Part shown: in pieces, positions 1 to 6,320 of the stretch
How the letters are laid out: every line of letters starts with the position of its first letter
How positions within the stretch are numbered: the stretch's first letter is position 1
From: Deltaproteobacteria bacterium
Lineage (GTDB): Bacteria > Desulfobacterota > Syntrophia > Syntrophales > UBA2210
Reading direction: 5' to 3'
Length of the DNA stretch: 7,110 bases
NCBI GenBank assembly: GCA_011056825.1
Contig: DSBH01000058.1
Location: 1-7,110, forward strand
Notes under the pieces: generated by a model
The model's database searches: none
Told to the model about the DNA's origin: nothing
What the model saw: only the letters and a program-made list of their open reading frames with translations
Made by a program: the position numbers and the translations under genes

Positions 1-120
1 AAATGTTTTGTATTACTCCACAAAAACGCCTCTTCGATAGTATGTAATCGCGAATAACGTCAGGAAACCCCCGCCAGATAAGGGTTTCAGAGATTAGTTG
101 CTCCTATTGGCGAAAGTCGG
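1..120. mobile_element. Possible end of a mobile element (unidentified), non-coding
   Basis: This stretch carries no credible gene. All reading frames are broken by stops within short distances, and the first 60 bases hold only 21 G or C, well below the neighbouring genes. It contains a 7-bp inverted repeat, GAAACCC at 64-70 and GGGTTTC at 82-88 with an 11-nt loop and no following T-run, so it is a poor terminator. SDR protein similarity ends abruptly at about position 121, where this DNA begins. An insertion-sequence end or other rearrangement junction fits best. That is inference: no transposase, opposite terminal repeat or target duplication is visible, because the remainder lies left of the window. 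Confidence 0.35.
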
Positions 121-525
121 GTTCATCACCTTCGCCACGAACTGGCTGAGAAAGAAGAGGCCTTTCAGGTTCACGTTGAATGTGATGTCCCAGGTCTTCT
201 CATCCTGCTCCATAAGAGGGCCATAATAGGGATTGGTGCCGGCGTTGTTCATGAGGATGTCGATACGGCCGAACCTTTCCATAACCTGGCCGACAAGAGT
301 CTTTGAATCTTCGATCTTTGCCACGTGTGAGGCTATTGCCGCTCCCCTGACGCCCCTTGCTTTGATCTCTTCGTCCACCAGTTCCAGGTCGGCGATTTTC
401 CTGCTGCTTACAATTACCTCGGCGCCCGCATCGGCCATAGCCAGGGCGCAGGCCCTGCCGATTCCCCGGCTTCCGCCGGTAACGAGGGCGACTTTGCCTT
501 CCAGGGAAAACTGTGATGTGTTCAT
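94..525 (-). pseudogene. Truncated short-chain dehydrogenase/reductase (N-terminal half only)
   Basis: The reading frame encodes 143 residues against about 250 in classical SDR oxidoreductases, which reduce or oxidise carbonyl/hydroxyl substrates with NAD(P)H. The Rossmann half is intact: the TGGSRGIG cofactor motif at residues 17-24, an SSRK segment at 39-42, and NNAG at about 93-96. Recognisable sequence runs to about residue 134 (the LSQFVAKVM helix). It then gives way to nine unrelated residues and a stop. The catalytic Ser and the YxxxK motif, which sit in the missing half, are absent, so it is unlikely to be an active enzyme. The start is supported by AAGGA 10 nt upstream of the ATG. 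Substrate cannot be inferred. A 132-bp gap separates it from rng, so it need not belong to that operon. The recognisable part is about 121-525; the tail to 94 is read-through. Confidence 0.75.
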
Positions 526-564
526 GAAAATTCCGTCCTTTCTCGTATAATTATCTGCGCTTCC

Positions 565-602
565 CGGCGGTAACCATACTCGGGGAGTTGCCCCGGCCGC
601 CG
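565..602. other. Nested inverted repeat in the rng-SDR gap
   Basis: An outer 6-bp stem (CGGCGG at 565-570, CCGCCG at 597-602) encloses a perfect 5-bp hairpin (CGGGG at 581-585, CCCCG at 591-595, loop AGTTG). On the minus strand, the direction of both flanking genes, no U-tract follows, so it is not a standard intrinsic terminator for rng. It could be a structured leader of the SDR gene, an RNA processing or stability element after rng, or chance in GC-rich DNA. I could not match it to a known riboswitch class. Confidence 0.4.
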
Positions 603-657
603 TGATTTTTGCTGTCGGCTGCTTCGGCTTTTATTCTGAATAGTGTTCACGAGACAA

Positions 658-2175
658 TCAATGCATGGGAATGATTTCGTAATTATCCTGGTAAAAGCTG
701 TTATCCGTTTGAACAATAATTTTTTTTCCGTATTTCTGTTCCAGCTTGTCCAGGAGTTTCTGCTGATCCTCCTGGAGCAGTTTCGCCACGTCGGGATGAA
801 GCAGTACGCAGATGGAGTGGGCCATGTTTCGAATCAGGTGCCGTTCGAGCTCCCGTAAAATCTCATAATATACCGTCGCTTTCGACTTGACGATGCCCCG
901 TCCGCCGCAATAAGGACATGATTCGCACATGATTTTCGACAGGCTTCGCCGACGGCGCTGGCGGGTCATTTCGATGAGGCCCAGTTCCGAAATCTTGTGG
1001 ATGCTCGTTTTGCTGCGATCCTTCTGCAGCTCCGCCGCAAGTGCGTTATAAACGATTTCCCGGTTTCTCTCGATTTCCATGTCGATAAAATCAATAATAA
1101 TAATGCCGCCGATATTCCTGACCCGGAGCTGATGAGCGATCTCCTTGACCGCTTCAAGGTTCGTTTTCAATATCGTGTCCTCAAGGTTCCGTTTCCCCAC
1201 GTATTTTCCCGTATTCACGTCGATGGAGCAGAGGGCCTCCGTTTCTTCGATGACGATGAAACCGCCGGATTTGAGCCATACTTTTTTGTTGAAGAGTTTT
1301 TCAACATCAACCTCGATACCGAAATGGTCGAATATCGGTTCCCGCTCCTCGTAGAGTTCCAGGTTATAGGACACGTTTGGCATGAGATACTGCATGAATT
1401 CGTTCGCTTTTTCAAATTCGACGCTCGAATCAACAACGATGCGGTCCATGTCCTCCGTGTACAGGTCGCGTATGGCCCGAAGCGTCATGCTCAGTTCCTT
1501 GTGCACCAGGCCCGGCGCGCCGACCCTGGCCTGTTTGTCAGTGATGGTATTCCAGAGCCTTATCAAGTAATCCACGTCTTTTTCGATTTCATCACGGCAC
1601 CGGCCCTCGCTGACTGTCCGGGCGATGAAACCAAAATCGGGTGGACGTATCTCTTCAATTATGGTGCGAAGACGTTCCCGTTCTGTCTCATCGGTAATCT
1701 TTCTTGATATGCCGATATGGTGGGCGGACGGCATGGCGACGAGGTTCCTGCCGGGAAGCGACACGTGGGTAGTAACGCGCGCGCCCTTGGAACCGAGCGG
1801 TTCCTTCGATGCCTGGACGAGCAGTTCCTGACCTTCCTGCAGGATATCTTCGATTGAATGATTCATGGTCTGCCCGCCCGTACCGTTCATGCCCGGATCA
1901 TCGCCGTTGTCGACGTCGATTCCCGACGTGAAGTCGATGCCGCGCCCGTCGTAGAAGGCGTCGGCTACGTACAGAAAGGCGGTTCTGTCAAGACCCACGT
2001 CCACGAAAGCTGCCTGCATCCCGGGAAGAACGCGGACAACCTTGCCCATATAGATGTTTCCTGCAATCGAACGTTCATCCCATCGCTCCACGTAAAGATT
2101 CGTCAGCGTCCCGTTGTCGACGATGGCGATCCTCGTTTCATACTCGTTGCAGTTGAAGATCATTTCTTTCGCCAT
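658..2175 (-). CDS. rng: Ribonuclease G (RNase E/G family endoribonuclease)
   Basis: This is a single-strand-specific endoribonuclease acting in rRNA maturation and mRNA decay in the cytoplasm. The 505 aa are close to E. coli RNase G (about 490 aa) and lack the long C-terminal degradosome scaffold of RNase E. An S1-like RNA-binding region spans about residues 37-135, interrupted by an Asp/Gly-rich insert at about 74-105. The DNase I-like catalytic core holds the two metal-binding aspartates, D319 in SIDVNTG and D362 in IIDFIDM. The family RQRRRRSLS motif is at 405-413, and the zinc-link cysteines are C420 and C423 in CPYCGG. The ATG lies 7 nt after the radical SAM gene's stop, with a weak Shine-Dalgarno (AGGCGG, 11 nt away) overlapping that gene's end, which implies coupled translation. 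In many bacteria rng sits beside the same radical SAM genes. Here the ribosomal protein genes rplU-rpmA, often found downstream, are absent. Confidence 0.95.
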   Translation of the reverse strand: MAKEMIFNCNEYETRIAIVDNGTLTNLYVERWDERSIAGNIYMGKVVRVLPGMQAAFVDVGLDRTAFLYVADAFYDGRGIDFTSGIDVDNGDDPGMNGTGGQTMNHSIEDILQEGQELLVQASKEPLGSKGARVTTHVSLPGRNLVAMPSAHHIGISRKITDETERERLRTIIEEIRPPDFGFIARTVSEGRCRDEIEKDVDYLIRLWNTITDKQARVGAPGLVHKELSMTLRAIRDLYTEDMDRIVVDSSVEFEKANEFMQYLMPNVSYNLELYEEREPIFDHFGIEVDVEKLFNKKVWLKSGGFIVIEETEALCSIDVNTGKYVGKRNLEDTILKTNLEAVKEIAHQLRVRNIGGIIIIDFIDMEIERNREIVYNALAAELQKDRSKTSIHKISELGLIEMTRQRRRRSLSKIMCESCPYCGGRGIVKSKATVYYEILRELERHLIRNMAHSICVLLHPDVAKLLQEDQQKLLDKLEQKYGKKIIVQTDNSFYQDNYEIIPMH

Positions 2176-2182
2176 ACTGTGT

Positions 2183-4678
2183 TCACCCGCCTGTCATGAG
2201 CGTTTGTTTTTTTACAACACGAACGGTTCGTGCCTCTTCGTCTTCCATTCCCATCACTTCCGTGAGGATTTCCTGGGGTTTTACTCCCCCCTGCGCGGTA
2301 AAGAGAAAAACGCCCCGCAGGATGCAACGTTCATCGTCATAGACCAGCGATTCCACCAGGGGGCGGAGATCTCTCGTTTGAGTCGTTCCCCTTCTGGTCC
2401 GTTCGATAATGAAGGATTCTGCATTCAGGAATGATTTGACGCGACGCTCATATCCGGCTTTTCTCTCATTACTGTCGCTTCTGTCAAGCTGCATTTCGTA
2501 GACGAATCCGATGACCTGTTTCGACAGTGCACGGTGCTCCGCTTCGGTGTCGTTCATGGAAATAATTTCCAGGCCCGCCGGAAGATGACGATTAACAACG
2601 TCGACCAGACGCCGGACACGTTCTTTGCCGGGCGGCCTGATCCAGATGTCGGCGAATTCCGATTCGCTTTCAATTCCCAGGGGGGTTGCACAGGGAAAAG
2701 ATATTTTCGGGTTCGGGTGAAACCCCCGTGAATAGTCGAATCGCAGGCCGCTTCTTGCGATCGCTCGAATAAGCGCCGATGCCGTGTCCAGATGAGAGAG
2801 GAAACGGGCCTTTCCCGCCTTCCGGTACTGGAGACGCAGTCGAAGAGGCGTCCACGGTTCTTTCCGGGGAGGTTTTTCGGCCTCGGCGACGCTGTTCCCC
2901 GCGATGGTGGCTGCCGGCGCGGAGCGCAGCTCGAGCCCGTCCCGGCAGGCGCCGCAACCGTAACAGCCGGCGGTCCGGCAGTCTTCAGTAGTCATTGACG
3001 TTGCGGCCTTCTTCCGTTCCCGCAGGAGAAAATTTTTGTCGACTCCGGCGTCAACGTATGACCAGGGCAAATCGGCTTCCACCGTGCGGTTCTCCAGGTA
3101 CGGGTACTGATCGAATCCGGTTTCCCTGAAAGCCTGTTTCCAGAGCTCGAAATGAAACAGGTCGCTCCATCCGTCAAATCGTGCGCCGAGCCGGTAAACC
3201 CGTTCTATGACATCGGCCACGCGCCGGTCGCCCCGCGCGATAACTCCTTCGAGAAAACTCATGCGCCGGTCATGCCACTTCAACTTCAGGTTCCGGTGGC
3301 GGAGAATGTCCTTGAAATAGCGCTGTCGTTCTTCCGTTTCATCGGGGCTGATCTGGCGCTCCCACTGGAAAGGCGTATGGGGTTTGGGAATGAAGGTGGA
3401 GAGACTCGCCGTTACCTGGCGCCGGTTGCCCCCCGCCCGCAGTACCTTGTACACGAGATCCGTGATTCCTTCCAGGTCTTCCCTGCGCTCCCCCGGGAGG
3501 CCGATCATGAAATATAATTTTATCGATTTCCATCCGGCTTCGAAAACGATCCTGGCTGTGTCCAGCAGGTCTTCCTCCCGGTTGCCCTTGTTGATTGCGT
3601 CGCGCAGCCGCTGTGTTCCGGCTTCCGGTGCCAGGGTGAAGCTTGTTTTCCGCACACGCTTTATCTGTTCTATGATCGGCGACGTCAGGGTTTCCGTTCG
3701 AAGTGAAGGAAGAGCGAGCGCCACGTGATGCTCGGCGTTCCGGTTCATGAGTTCCGTCATAAGCGGTCCGATGCAGGAGTAGTCGCCCGCGCTGAGCGCC
3801 AGGAGCGATAACTCGTCATACCCGGTTGCTTCAAGAATCCGGTCTGCTTTTTCTACGATTTGCCTGGGATTTCTTTCACGGTATGGACGCCACACCATGC
3901 CGGCCTGGCAGAAGCGGCACCCGCGGGTGCAGCCCCGGGCGATTTCCAGGGTGATTCTGTCGTGTATGGTCCTTATCAGGGGAACGACTGGGTTTTCAGG
4001 GAAAAAGGCGTTGTCGATATCGGCGACCGTCCGCTTCTTTACGGGATGATTCATTCCGTGAACAGACGGTACATACAGTCCATCCAGTTCGGCAAGCCTT
4101 TCAAGGATCGCCGTACGTGTTTTTCCGGACCGCTTTGCCTCCGCGACAGCGCCGGCGATTTCGACGATGACCTCCTCGCCTTCGCCGATAACGAACGCGT
4201 CGAAAAAGGGAACCGTCGGTTCCGGATTAAAGGTACAGGGACCGCCGACAATCACGACAGGATGTTCCTGCCTGCGATCGCTTCCACGAAGCGGTATCCG
4301 TCCCAGCTCGAGCATGCACAGGACGTTGGTGGTGGAAAGTTCGTACTGCAGGGAAAATCCCACAACATCGAAGCGGTTCAGAGGGATGCCCGATTCAAGT
4401 GACGAGAGAGGAATATTTCTTCCGCGAAGAAGACCTTCCATGTCGGGCCAGGGAGCGTAAACCCGCTCGGCCCGCCAGTCGGGCAGGCTGTTCAGAATTC
4501 CATAGAGAATCTGGAGGCCCGTGTGCGACATGCCCACTTCATACACGTCGGGAAAGGCAAGGGCGAAAGAAAAAGCGGCATCGCCGCTTTCCTTGTAAAC
4601 GACGTTGGTCTCTCCGCCGGTATAGCGGGCCGGTTTTTGAACCAGGGGAAGGACCGATTCGAGATCGCTGTCACGCAT
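2183..4678 (-). CDS. B12-binding-like radical SAM protein fused to DUF2344 (TIGR03960-TIGR03936)
   Basis: The 831-residue protein combines two families that many bacteria encode separately. An N-terminal B12-binding-like Rossmann region (about residues 40-200) includes a VGGP motif and the segment VIGEGEE. A radical SAM barrel (about 240-480) follows, with the 4Fe-4S motif GCTRGCRFC (C250, C254, C257). A cysteine cluster, C567, C572, C575 and C578, precedes a linker. The C-terminal DUF2344 domain (about 612-805) shows FLSHLD and GFHPNPKISF. Its reaction and substrate are not established; the neighbour RNase G suggests RNA or ribosome modification, which is inference. The start chosen is the ATG at 4676-4678: it overlaps the mdh stop as ATGCGTGA, and the MRD..LE..LPLVQKPARY beginning resembles how the family usually starts. 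An in-frame TTG at 4691-4693 would add five residues. Neither start has a strong Shine-Dalgarno, consistent with coupling to mdh. Confidence 0.9.
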   Translation of the reverse strand: MRDSDLESVLPLVQKPARYTGGETNVVYKESGDAAFSFALAFPDVYEVGMSHTGLQILYGILNSLPDWRAERVYAPWPDMEGLLRGRNIPLSSLESGIPLNRFDVVGFSLQYELSTTNVLCMLELGRIPLRGSDRRQEHPVVIVGGPCTFNPEPTVPFFDAFVIGEGEEVIVEIAGAVAEAKRSGKTRTAILERLAELDGLYVPSVHGMNHPVKKRTVADIDNAFFPENPVVPLIRTIHDRITLEIARGCTRGCRFCQAGMVWRPYRERNPRQIVEKADRILEATGYDELSLLALSAGDYSCIGPLMTELMNRNAEHHVALALPSLRTETLTSPIIEQIKRVRKTSFTLAPEAGTQRLRDAINKGNREEDLLDTARIVFEAGWKSIKLYFMIGLPGERREDLEGITDLVYKVLRAGGNRRQVTASLSTFIPKPHTPFQWERQISPDETEERQRYFKDILRHRNLKLKWHDRRMSFLEGVIARGDRRVADVIERVYRLGARFDGWSDLFHFELWKQAFRETGFDQYPYLENRTVEADLPWSYVDAGVDKNFLLRERKKAATSMTTEDCRTAGCYGCGACRDGLELRSAPAATIAGNSVAEAEKPPRKEPWTPLRLRLQYRKAGKARFLSHLDTASALIRAIARSGLRFDYSRGFHPNPKISFPCATPLGIESESEFADIWIRPPGKERVRRLVDVVNRHLPAGLEIISMNDTEAEHRALSKQVIGFVYEMQLDRSDSNERKAGYERRVKSFLNAESFIIERTRRGTTQTRDLRPLVESLVYDDERCILRGVFLFTAQGGVKPQEILTEVMGMEDEEARTVRVVKKQTLMTGG

Positions 4679-5609
4679 TGGATGCCGTTTCAAGTTGTTT
4701 CACCATTTCGCGTGCGGTATCCGCCGCCTCTCGAAGCTCCGCCGCCTCGTCGTCGTCCAGCGTCAGCTCGCAGACTTCTTCGATTCCGCCGGCTCCCACG
4801 ATCACCGGTACACCGATATGAATGTTACGAATACCGTAGTGGCCGTCCAGGTAAGCCGCAGCTGACATCATGCGCCGGGTGTCGCCCAGGACCGCTTCCA
4901 CCATGGCTGTAACCGCCGCAGAGGGGGCGTGCCAGGCACTGCCCGATTTGAGCAGGTTGACGATTTCGGCCCCTCCCTGCCTGGTCTTCTCAACGATGAG
5001 CCGGAAGTCTTCTTTTGAAAGGATGGTACTGACGGGGGTACCTTTGACCGTCGTACGGCTTGCCAGGGGAACCATGGTTTCCCCGTGACTTCCTAATACC
5101 AGCGTTTCAATATCCCGCGGGGAAACGTTCAGGGCGCGGGACAGAAAATATTTGAATCGTGCCTCGTCGAGCACGCCGCCCATGCCGAATACGCGTTCCG
5201 GCGGAAACCCCGATTGTTTCCAGGCGACATGAGTCATCACGTCCAGGGGATTCGTGACGACGATCATGACCGCGTCCGGCGCGAAACGGGCGATGTTTCG
5301 AGTAACCGACGTGATAACGTCGGCGTTTTTTCGTGCCAAGTCCTCCCGGGTCATGCCGGGCGCCCTCGGGAACCCCGCGGTAACGACGACAATGGAGGAA
5401 TCTTGTATTTCACTGAAATCGTTGGTTCCTTCGATGCGCGCGTCGAAGCCCTCAACCGCGGCGGACTGGGCTATGTCCAGTGCCTTGCCCTGTGGGATGC
5501 CTTCCGCCACATCGACCAGGACAACATCGGCCATGTTTTTTTCAACGATTCTCTGGCCTACCATTGCTCCCACAAAACCGGCGCCTATAACGGCGACCTT
5601 GCTTTTCAT
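4671..5609 (-). CDS. mdh: Malate dehydrogenase (LDH-type, NAD-dependent)
   Basis: It interconverts malate and oxaloacetate with NAD(H) in the TCA cycle or its reductive branch. Its 312 aa are normal for the LDH-like MDH family. The dinucleotide motif GAGFVG is at residues 9-14 and D33 ends the second beta strand, fitting NAD preference. The substrate loop GFPRAPGMTR carries R82 and R88. R82 is at the position that distinguishes malate from lactate dehydrogenases. N120 in TNPLDV, D148 and R151 in VLDEARF, and the catalytic H175 in GSHGE complete the active site. The ATG follows AGAGG by 8 nt. Upstream is an A-rich leader with TTATAA (weak -10 candidate), a bulged hairpin and two TCACCGCCT copies, so it may have its own promoter. 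It lies 102 nt after the hypothetical gene and overlaps the radical SAM gene by 8 nt. Confidence 0.95.
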   Translation of the reverse strand: MKSKVAVIGAGFVGAMVGQRIVEKNMADVVLVDVAEGIPQGKALDIAQSAAVEGFDARIEGTNDFSEIQDSSIVVVTAGFPRAPGMTREDLARKNADVITSVTRNIARFAPDAVMIVVTNPLDVMTHVAWKQSGFPPERVFGMGGVLDEARFKYFLSRALNVSPRDIETLVLGSHGETMVPLASRTTVKGTPVSTILSKEDFRLIVEKTRQGGAEIVNLLKSGSAWHAPSAAVTAMVEAVLGDTRRMMSAAAYLDGHYGIRNIHIGVPVIVGAGGIEEVCELTLDDDEAAELREAADTAREMVKQLETASNA

Positions 5610-5639
5610 GATTGCAACCTCTTTCTTTTTATAATTTTT

Positions 5640-5691
5640 TCACCGCCTGAAAAACAGCGGTTCTCTTGAGACGGCCGGTTTATCACCGCCT
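5640..5691. promoter_or_regulatory. mdh leader: paired TCACCGCCT repeats and hairpin
   Basis: TCACCGCCT occurs at 5640-5648 and 5683-5691 in the same orientation, 43 bp apart start to start, about four helical turns. The first copy also forms part of a bulged hairpin (CCGCCTG, loop AAAAA, CAGCGG, 5643-5660) directly upstream of the A-rich mdh leader. A short inverted repeat TCTCTTGAGA lies at 5662-5671 between the copies. This could be an operator pair or an attenuator controlling mdh separately from the upstream gene. The evidence is pattern only. Confidence 0.25.
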
Positions 5692-5711
5692 TGTTTGTCC
5701 GGTTTCGACGG

Positions 5712-6098
5712 TTATTTTACTTTTCTCAGCCGATACCGGTGGGGACGTTTCTTTACATCATCGAGTTTTGAACGAACGAAGCGTGACGGAAATCCCGGTT
5801 TTCCAAGATAGGGAATCGAATCGCTCTTGAAATTATTAAGCAGTTCAGCGAAAACGGAATCCCGTTCATCATTTCGCACGAATGTACGCTCGTTAACGGC
5901 GGTGAAATTCACGGGGTCGCCGAATACTGTTTTGACAAGGTCGAAGTCTTCACTCGAGTCGAAATACTCGATTCTGAGCGGGACGGGAACGACAATTTCC
6001 ACCGCTACCCTGGTCGTATCCGCTGCGACGGGATGAGACCGGTCTCTTACCTGGACAAGCAGATCGTTGGCAAGCCTGATTTCTTCGATTACTTTCAT
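5712..6098 (-). CDS. Conserved-looking hypothetical protein, 128 aa
   Basis: I do not recognise a named family. The protein starts MKVIEEIRL, continues with alternating strand-like segments (LLVQVRDRS at 13-21, VAVEIVVPVPLRIEYF at 31-46), then an acidic helix-rich middle (about 47-95, including FAELLNNF at 83-90). It ends in a basic tail: residues 116-128 contain eight Lys or Arg. This ordered composition, and my general recollection of similar small deltaproteobacterial proteins, favour a real gene. No signal peptide or membrane segment is visible, so it is probably cytoplasmic. The frame stays open upstream to 6776, but that extension lies antisense to the MBL gene and is not protein-like, so I start at the ATG at 6096-6098. 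The Shine-Dalgarno is weak (AAAGG about 17 nt upstream). A promoter candidate lies at 6157-6184. It precedes mdh by 102 nt and might be co-transcribed with it. Confidence 0.65.
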   Translation of the reverse strand: MKVIEEIRLANDLLVQVRDRSHPVAADTTRVAVEIVVPVPLRIEYFDSSEDFDLVKTVFGDPVNFTAVNERTFVRNDERDSVFAELLNNFKSDSIPYLGKPGFPSRFVRSKLDDVKKRPHRYRLRKVK

Positions 6099-6156
6099 AA
6101 CAACCGTACGACGCCTTTCACGAAAACCACACTTTTTACCGGAACAGACCGTGGTG

Positions 6157-6184
6157 TATATACCAGAGAAGGCTTCCGGGGCAA
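6157..6184 (-). promoter_or_regulatory. Candidate sigma70 promoter for the 128-aa hypothetical gene
   Basis: On the minus strand a -35 TTGCCC (plus positions 6179-6184) and a -10 TATATA (6157-6162) are separated by 16 nt. The implied start near 6150 leaves a leader of about 52 nt before the ATG. An alternative -10, TATACA, gives 18-nt spacing. This is sequence match only. Confidence 0.4.
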
Positions 6185-6202
6185 GTCCATTGTTTTTTGA
6201 TC

Positions 6203-6213
6203 GTTCCCGGAAC
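6203..6213. promoter_or_regulatory. Odd-centred palindrome GTTCC-C-GGAAC between divergent promoters
   Basis: Perfect 5-bp arms flank one central base, midway between the two -35 boxes. The right half extends to CCGGAACAG (6207-6215), which recurs as a direct copy at 6139-6147, just downstream of the minus-strand -10. Palindrome plus half-site near both promoters is a common repressor layout, but no cognate regulator is in the window. Confidence 0.3.
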
Positions 6214-6233
6214 AGCGGTCCCGCCTTTTCCCC

Positions 6234-6262
6234 TTGACCGTCGCTGATCGTCCCGGTATATA
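6234..6262 (+). promoter_or_regulatory. Candidate sigma70 promoter for the MBL-fold gene
   Basis: TTGACC at 6234-6239 and TATATA at 6257-6262 are separated by an optimal 17 nt. The predicted start near 6269 gives a leader of about 52 nt before the ATG at 6321. The -35 matches the consensus at five of six positions and the -10 at four of six. It is the best promoter match I found in the window. Confidence 0.5.
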
Positions 6263-6320
6263 GGCGATCCCTGCCGCGGGCAGAGTCGGAACTGACGAAA
6301 GGAGACGTTCCTGTTCGGTC

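Noticed and set aside
64..88. Intrinsic terminator at the left edge
   Set aside because: The 7-bp stem has an 11-nt loop and no T-run on either strand.
526..657. Cyclic-di-GMP or ZTP riboswitch before the SDR gene
   Set aside because: Some GC-rich stem elements looked similar, but the conserved core motifs of these classes are missing.
522..716. 64-codon minus-strand frame between rng and the SDR gene
   Set aside because: It overlaps the 3' end of rng and the SDR start, is arginine-rich and random in composition, and has no convincing ribosome binding site.
997..1707. 236-codon plus-strand frame
   Set aside because: It lies antisense within rng, whose catalytic motifs are unmistakable, and has no recognisable domain.
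3860..4402. 180-codon plus-strand frame
   Set aside because: It is antisense to the radical SAM fusion and explained by codon bias of the real gene.
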